Shown here piece by piece: positions 59,657 to 64,000 of a stretch of DNA of 64,000 nt. Both the position numbers and the translations under genes were made by a program. Origin of the DNA: Thelonectria olida (lineage: Eukaryota > Ascomycota > Sordariomycetes > Hypocreales > Nectriaceae); the NCBI GenBank assembly GCA_020736575.1, contig JAGPYM010000007.1, positions 496,001 to 560,000 on the forward strand. The letters are read 5' to 3'. Below the pieces are notes generated by a model. The model was not told the DNA's origin. It did not search any database and saw nothing but the letters and a program-made list of their open reading frames with translations. Numbering within the stretch: the first letter of the stretch is position 1; every line of letters starts with the position of its first letter.

Positions 59657-60808
59657 TTAGATCTCGCCATCGCCGTCATCAAACTCAGAGCCGAGTTGAA
59701 AGCTTTGAGAGTAACTGTTACTCGCCGACTGGTCGTATCCATCGTCGTCGAGCGCAGATGGAGTGACGCCATAAGATGGGTGCGTGAACTTGACACTTCC
59801 AAAAACAGACTCGGGCTTGACGAAGACGGGAGGAGCAATCTCGTTGGTGGGAGTAGGAGTAGGCATGTCTTCGGGAGACGCACTGCTCTCGCGCTGTGCA
59901 GCCGCTGCGATCGTAGCGTTTGCCTTTGTAGCTGCTTTGCGCGAAGGAGTGCGCGATTGGGCGGCACGGCCAGTTGTCTTTGTGCGCTTCGATGGCGTCT
60001 CGTCCATGCCGCTGAAGTCAGCTTCGTCCTCGTCTTCCTCGTCGGACTCGGAGCGCTTGATGAAGGATGAAGCGGGAGTAACGCGGGAACGCTTCCCGGT
60101 GGAACGACTTCCTCCAACGCTTCGAGCAGCCGTAGACTTGGATGGCGTAGTGGGCACCAAATTCGACCCGGCACCGAGGTTAAGGCACCCGGCGACATTA
60201 CCGCCATTACGCTCAACGTCCCGAAGTTCCTGGGCATCACGCTTGATCTGGCGGAACTGGAACTGGATGCCGTCGGCGGTGGACTGGCCAAAGTACTTGG
60301 CGATGTCTGCAGAGAGTTGGTCAGTTATGTGTTCTTGCGAGAGATGTGTGTCTGTGTAGGCGCGCGAAAAGAAGATGCAACGGGGAATATCCTACTGCGT
60401 CTATCGATCTTGTCTTGAGTCTGGGGAAGAACGCTCTCGTCCGTCGTCATGTTCTTCATGTCCAGACGGCTCCGACGAGCGTCTTGGATAAGCACAGCCT
60501 GCGCACGAAGTTTACGGAAACGATGGTTCAGGGCATGCTCAGTCATGTCGGAGCCATAACAGGCCGAAATCTCTGGAGACGAAGAGTCAATCTTTGACTT
60601 CCGACTCGCAAATACAAATGAGATCAGGTAGAGAGCGGCCTTGCCGGCGTGATGATGGGCGGGCAGAGCAGGTCAACGGTAGGAAAAGAACAATATGCTT
60701 ACCCTTGTAGTTCCATTTGACTTCGGGATGGGCGGCGACAATGGCCCGGACCATACGGGCCTGGGCCTCGTACGTCTTGTAGTTGGCTTTGGTGGATGCT
60801 GCGGGCAT
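59657..60808 (-). CDS. Small nuclear protein with two SANT/Myb-like helical repeats
   Basis: Fungal protein of unknown function, 310 residues. Exons on the minus strand are 60808-60703, 60572-60396 and 60306-59657; introns of 130 and 89 nt, both phase 1. Splicing brings together two similar helix-turn-helix-like units: KWNYKEISACYGSDMTEHALNHRFRKLRAQA (about residues 32-62) and NIAKYFGQSTADGIQFQFRQIKRDAQ (about 95-120). Each has a short helix, a turn and a recognition-like helix ending FRxIK or FRKLR, reminiscent of SANT/Myb-like domains; this is inference. The rest is low-complexity, with TPSKSTA, basic SRTPSRKA, an acidic SDEEDEDEADF patch and a Ser/Gln-rich C terminus. No enzyme motif is present. 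Likely chromatin or transcription related. Exon 1 alone is only 35 codons, and its start is the first ATG. Confidence 0.8.
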
Positions 60809-62708
60809 GATGATGGCGAAGAGAATGTGCTGACGGCGACGTTAGTTGACTCTCGAAGAAAGATGTCGCACAGACAGGTTGCCTCGCAATAGAGGAGGAG
60901 AGGTTGAGAAGAGACAGGTGAGACCAAAGGCTCAAAACGAGGTGAAGTATAGATGAAGGAGTGAAGAAGGAGAGAGGCTAAGCAGAGTAGACTGACGACT
61001 ATATGATGAAAATAGACGAGAAGAGAAGCCTGTGGAACAAGGCTGATTGCTTCCAATGGTTGACTGGTGCAACGAGGCAGCTTGTGTTTCGATTGGCTTG
61101 TGTGTGCTGGTGTTGAAAACATAGGCGAATGGTGAGAGACGGAAGAGTGAGGGCAATGCGCACGAATAGTGAGGGCGGAATATCAAGGGCGATGGAGTGG
61201 TAGGGAAGCCGGGGAAACTTGTGTGTGATTCACTGACTTGCAAACGCAGGCGAAGAAGCAGAAACGAGGAGCAAAGAAAGGCCAAACTCACATGAGATGA
61301 TGAAGTCCGTGTGGGAGATCTAGATTTGGGGTTGAAGTTGCAAGAAATAACTGTAACGCAGACGAAAGGAAGGCCAACGTGATATCTCCAACCAAGTATC
61401 GCACGTAACCTTAGGACCACGACGGTGATTCACTGTTCTGATGAGGTTCAGCCTTGACAAGATACCCTTAGATAAGGTAGTAGCCGAGATGGTTCGGTTC
61501 AACAGCCAACTCAGTCAAGTCCAAGGTACGTACCCAGGGACAATGCTTTGTGTTCGTGCTTGGTGGTGAATGCGCATATGCGTGCAAACGTTGCCGTGGT
61601 GACGATAAAAAAGGGTATAATGTTGGTGGTGGAAGAATTGGATGGCGGGCAAATAGATTGGTTGATAGATGAAGCAAGCAAAATCGCGTGGCTGGGGCAA
61701 CTGCGACCTGCCTGTGCCTGTCTCTACTATTCGCACTCACTCGCTATAAAATGCTGGTGACAACTGGTGCAGTTCCGCTAGGGGGGTACCAGTAGTCACT
61801 ACAGAAAAACAATACCTAGTAAAAACTAAGAAAAAACACCAAGAAAAGCATGACAGTGAGCTTGTGAAAAGACTGTGGTTGTGCGTCCACATTTCATAGT
61901 AGTTACTTCCAGCTCCCTCTCCAACTTCCAGTCTCTTCCATCAAGTGGTTGTGGCGCAGCGCTGCGAGATATTCACCCGCTGAAGCCCCAATACATTCTT
62001 GGAACAGACAGCAAGTACCGCACTACCAAACATGAACGGCCCTGGCACCTCCTTGATCAGGGAGTCCATGTGAGAAGAGTCATAGGCCCCTGACTGATTA
62101 AGCACCCAATCCCTTCACTATTGATGGAGATACATAACCATTTGTAGATACCTAGCCATCACATCTTCATCGTGGTTGCACAATCTTACATGCATCACAC
62201 CATCTCTCGTTGTGCTGTTTGTTTATTAACGTTATTATGCGTATATGTAATAAATAGTATGTTTCTCAATTTTCCAGATCCAACTGGCTGGCTCGAGGAA
62301 TTGATTTGCTTCGCAGATCTGGCCATTTCTGCCTGCAGCCTGCCGTGCCCCTTTGTTGCCATCCCGGACTCCGACGAACCCGTCTCCAGCAGCCTCCTCA
62401 TCCGGCGCCGGGCCCCCGAAGCCCCGTTCCCCTTGGTTTGGCTTGGCTTGGCTTGGCTTCCATGTTGATCATTCTGTGTCCTCCAACGCCGAGTCTCCAA
62501 ATGTGACCCCCCTGTTCCCTATCCCGAGTCTATATCTATCAAGTCGTGTCCCTTCTCTTCTAAATTCGCTGTCCTCGGCGCATCGCCAGTGCACTCATCG
62601 GCGTGTTCGCAAAATGCCCTCACTGCCCTGCATTGCTTCGACGTGCGGTGTTGGGAGCATGCCCTAATATTCCAAAAGTTACACCTTTTTACATTTACTG
62701 GGTAGATC
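60809..62708. other. 1.9 kb intergenic region between the SANT-like gene and the ANY1-like gene
   Basis: Contains the promoter and CT-rich (minus strand) leader of the SANT-like gene to about 61.4 kb, then AT-richer DNA and the 3' flank of the ANY1-like gene. A GGCTT tandem repeat lies near 62.44 kb. No gene seen. Confidence 0.5.
62435..62461 (+). repeat. GGCTT tandem repeat
   Basis: Four consecutive TTGGC/GGCTT units in the 3' flank of the ANY1-like gene. Confidence 0.75.
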
Positions 62709-63676
62709 CTACTCTACCTCCTTGTCGTTAAAGGTCATCGATCGTCGCGGGTCACTCACGCCGCTCAGGCTGTGGCTGTGCGACCGGTTCGTCGCTTGTG
62801 AAGGCCACTCTGTCATCGGGTGCTCCTTGACCACGGCAGGCTCCCCGCTGCCATACATGAGGTATTGGGCGCCCAAGAAGAAGTCGCACGACGCCTGGAA
62901 CGAGCCTGAGATCTTGAACGCCCAGGGGATCTCCGTCGTCGTCGTGAAGAACCAAAACAGCTTCATCGAGTCGCCTCCGATCCAGGCGCCCAAGACAGAC
63001 AGTCGGAGACCCTTGGACGATTTTGAACGCCAGTTGACCAGAATCTGAGGGATCGGGAGAGTCGCCTCAACGGCAAGTCCTATGCAGCCAATGGCATTGG
63101 CGTATGTACCATATATCGGGGTCTTGGACAGAAAGAACTCTAGGAAAAGGAGGGCACCGGCGAAATAGGTAATGGCTTGCCAGTATCTGCGAAACACCAG
63201 TTAGACGCGAAGCCTCTGCGCAATGGCGTCTTAAACCTACCGCTTTGAGGATCTCCATTGCCAGAAGCTGTATGGACGCTGAGCATCGTCGGGGCCGGAA
63301 AAGGGCAGGGCAGCTTCTCCACCCTTGGAAGACGGAGGAGGACGGTGGTCGAGGGCGACTTTAAGGAGGATGAGCTGGACCACAACCATAAGCAGCGATT
63401 GCGCAAGCAAGCTCAAGTCATATTGGGCGTGCGGCCAGTAAAAGATTCTGCACAACGAGAATCGCAAAAAGTCAGCCAATGCTGCTATCGTGGAGGAGGG
63501 GTTGGATCGAACCTGAGAAAGGAGGCGACGAGCATAATGAGAGGAATGTCGAGGGAGAAGCCGGCGCTGCTCTTGGACCGATGCATGGAGATGATTTGGT
63601 CGCTATAGGAGAGGATAGGGGACATGATGATGAAGAAGGGCGCCAAGATGCCCGTCAACTCGGTGAGCCAGCTCAT
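62709..63676 (-). CDS. ANY1: PQ-loop membrane protein, ANY1/PQLC1 (SLC66A2) family
   Basis: Membrane protein of the endomembrane system; the yeast member antagonises phospholipid flippase function (Neo1/Drs2). Exons on the minus strand are 63676-63513, 63447-63241 and 63186-62709, giving 282 residues. The first PQ-loop-like unit is PFFIIMSPILSYSDQIISMHRSKSSAGFSLDIPLIMLVASFLR. Splicing continues to IFYWPHAQYDLSLLAQSLLMVVVQLILL, the family's RIFYW hallmark. The second unit is GLAVEATLPIPQILVNWRSKSSKGLRLSVLGAW, followed by GDSMKLFWFF with the conserved GD. A Ser-rich tail ends the protein. The first intron has an uncommon donor, GTTCGA, but its branch point (GCTGAC), acceptor and frame all fit. 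The second intron is 54 nt. This is a second PQ-loop gene in the window besides cystinosin. Confidence 0.88.
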
Positions 63677-64000
63677 CGTGGCGGTTGTTGATGATGGAGG
63701 CTTGTACGAGCAGACGCGGGTCGGCCGGGCAAGGGGAGGTAGAGTCTATCGTCGGCCGGTGCGGGAGAGGGAGGAAGGAGGAGGGGAGACGCGGGATTCA
63801 AGGAACGGCGGCGGCGACGACGGGATCATTCGCGACGAAAAGAAACAATGAAGGAATGAATCTCGACGGATGCGGATGCGGAGGCGGAGAGGGCTGACGT
63901 CCGGACGAGGTTTGGGGACAGAGAGTGAGATTTGCGGACCTGAAGAAATTACGAGGCCGCGCTCCGCGTCGAAAAGGATACATTGGCGGTACCTCGTAAT
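63677..64000. other. Upstream region of the ANY1-like gene to the window edge
   Basis: Purine-rich on the plus strand, hence CT-rich leader for the minus-strand gene. No other gene seen. Confidence 0.55.

Noticed and set aside
61760..62300. AT-rich stretch considered as a RIP-mutated repeat
   Set aside because: Only mildly AT-rich and no repeat family or TpA-dominated pattern is apparent by eye.

Overview
The window looks like a nuclear chromosome segment of a filamentous ascomycete, most likely Sordariomycetes and perhaps Hypocreales. The reasons are many short introns (mostly 50-130 nt) with GT...AG ends and CTAAC/CTGAC-like branch points, families restricted to or typical of filamentous fungi (SAT4/PTH11-type rhodopsin domain, Zn(II)2Cys6 protein, fungal urease accessory protein), and long CT-rich leaders. 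All exon limits below were read by eye from splice signals and from reading-frame continuity with the protein family. I see no transposon, tRNA, rRNA, CRISPR array or secondary-metabolite cluster.

Layout. 1-15.7 kb is gene-dense housekeeping DNA: importin alpha (minus, running off the left edge), telomere protein POT1 (plus), cohesin subunit SCC3/STAG (minus), urease accessory protein UreD (plus), RNA polymerase III subunit RPC4/Rpc53 (plus) and a seven-helix rhodopsin-domain membrane protein (minus). 18.4-21.4 kb has a kynurenine formamidase (plus) and an MCT-like MFS transporter (minus). 24.6-26.6 kb has an unusual Zn2Cys6 protein with the zinc cluster near its C terminus (minus). A gap of about 7.5 kb precedes a mitotic B-type cyclin at 34.1-36.3 kb (plus). 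Another gap of about 6.2 kb precedes the mitochondrial aspartate/glutamate carrier at 42.5-44.7 kb (plus). A small F-box-like gene lies at 46.1-46.7 kb (minus) and a cystinosin homologue at 50.7-51.9 kb (plus). Mitochondrial leucyl-tRNA synthetase (minus) and a MET12-type methylenetetrahydrofolate reductase (plus) are divergent around 56 kb. A small nuclear protein with SANT-like repeats (minus) and an ANY1/PQLC1-type PQ-loop protein (minus) end the window.

The genes do not form one pathway. Several concern chromosomes and the cell cycle (POT1, SCC3, cyclin B), others nitrogen and one-carbon metabolism (UreD, kynurenine formamidase, MTHFR, aspartate/glutamate carrier). I found no convincing new multi-gene system. 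The most interesting material is regulatory: the very long upstream region of the cyclin gene with forkhead-type sites, two uORFs and a dense scatter of GTCGCA/TGCGAC motifs; the C-terminal zinc-cluster protein; and in-frame short introns in POT1 and the rhodopsin gene.
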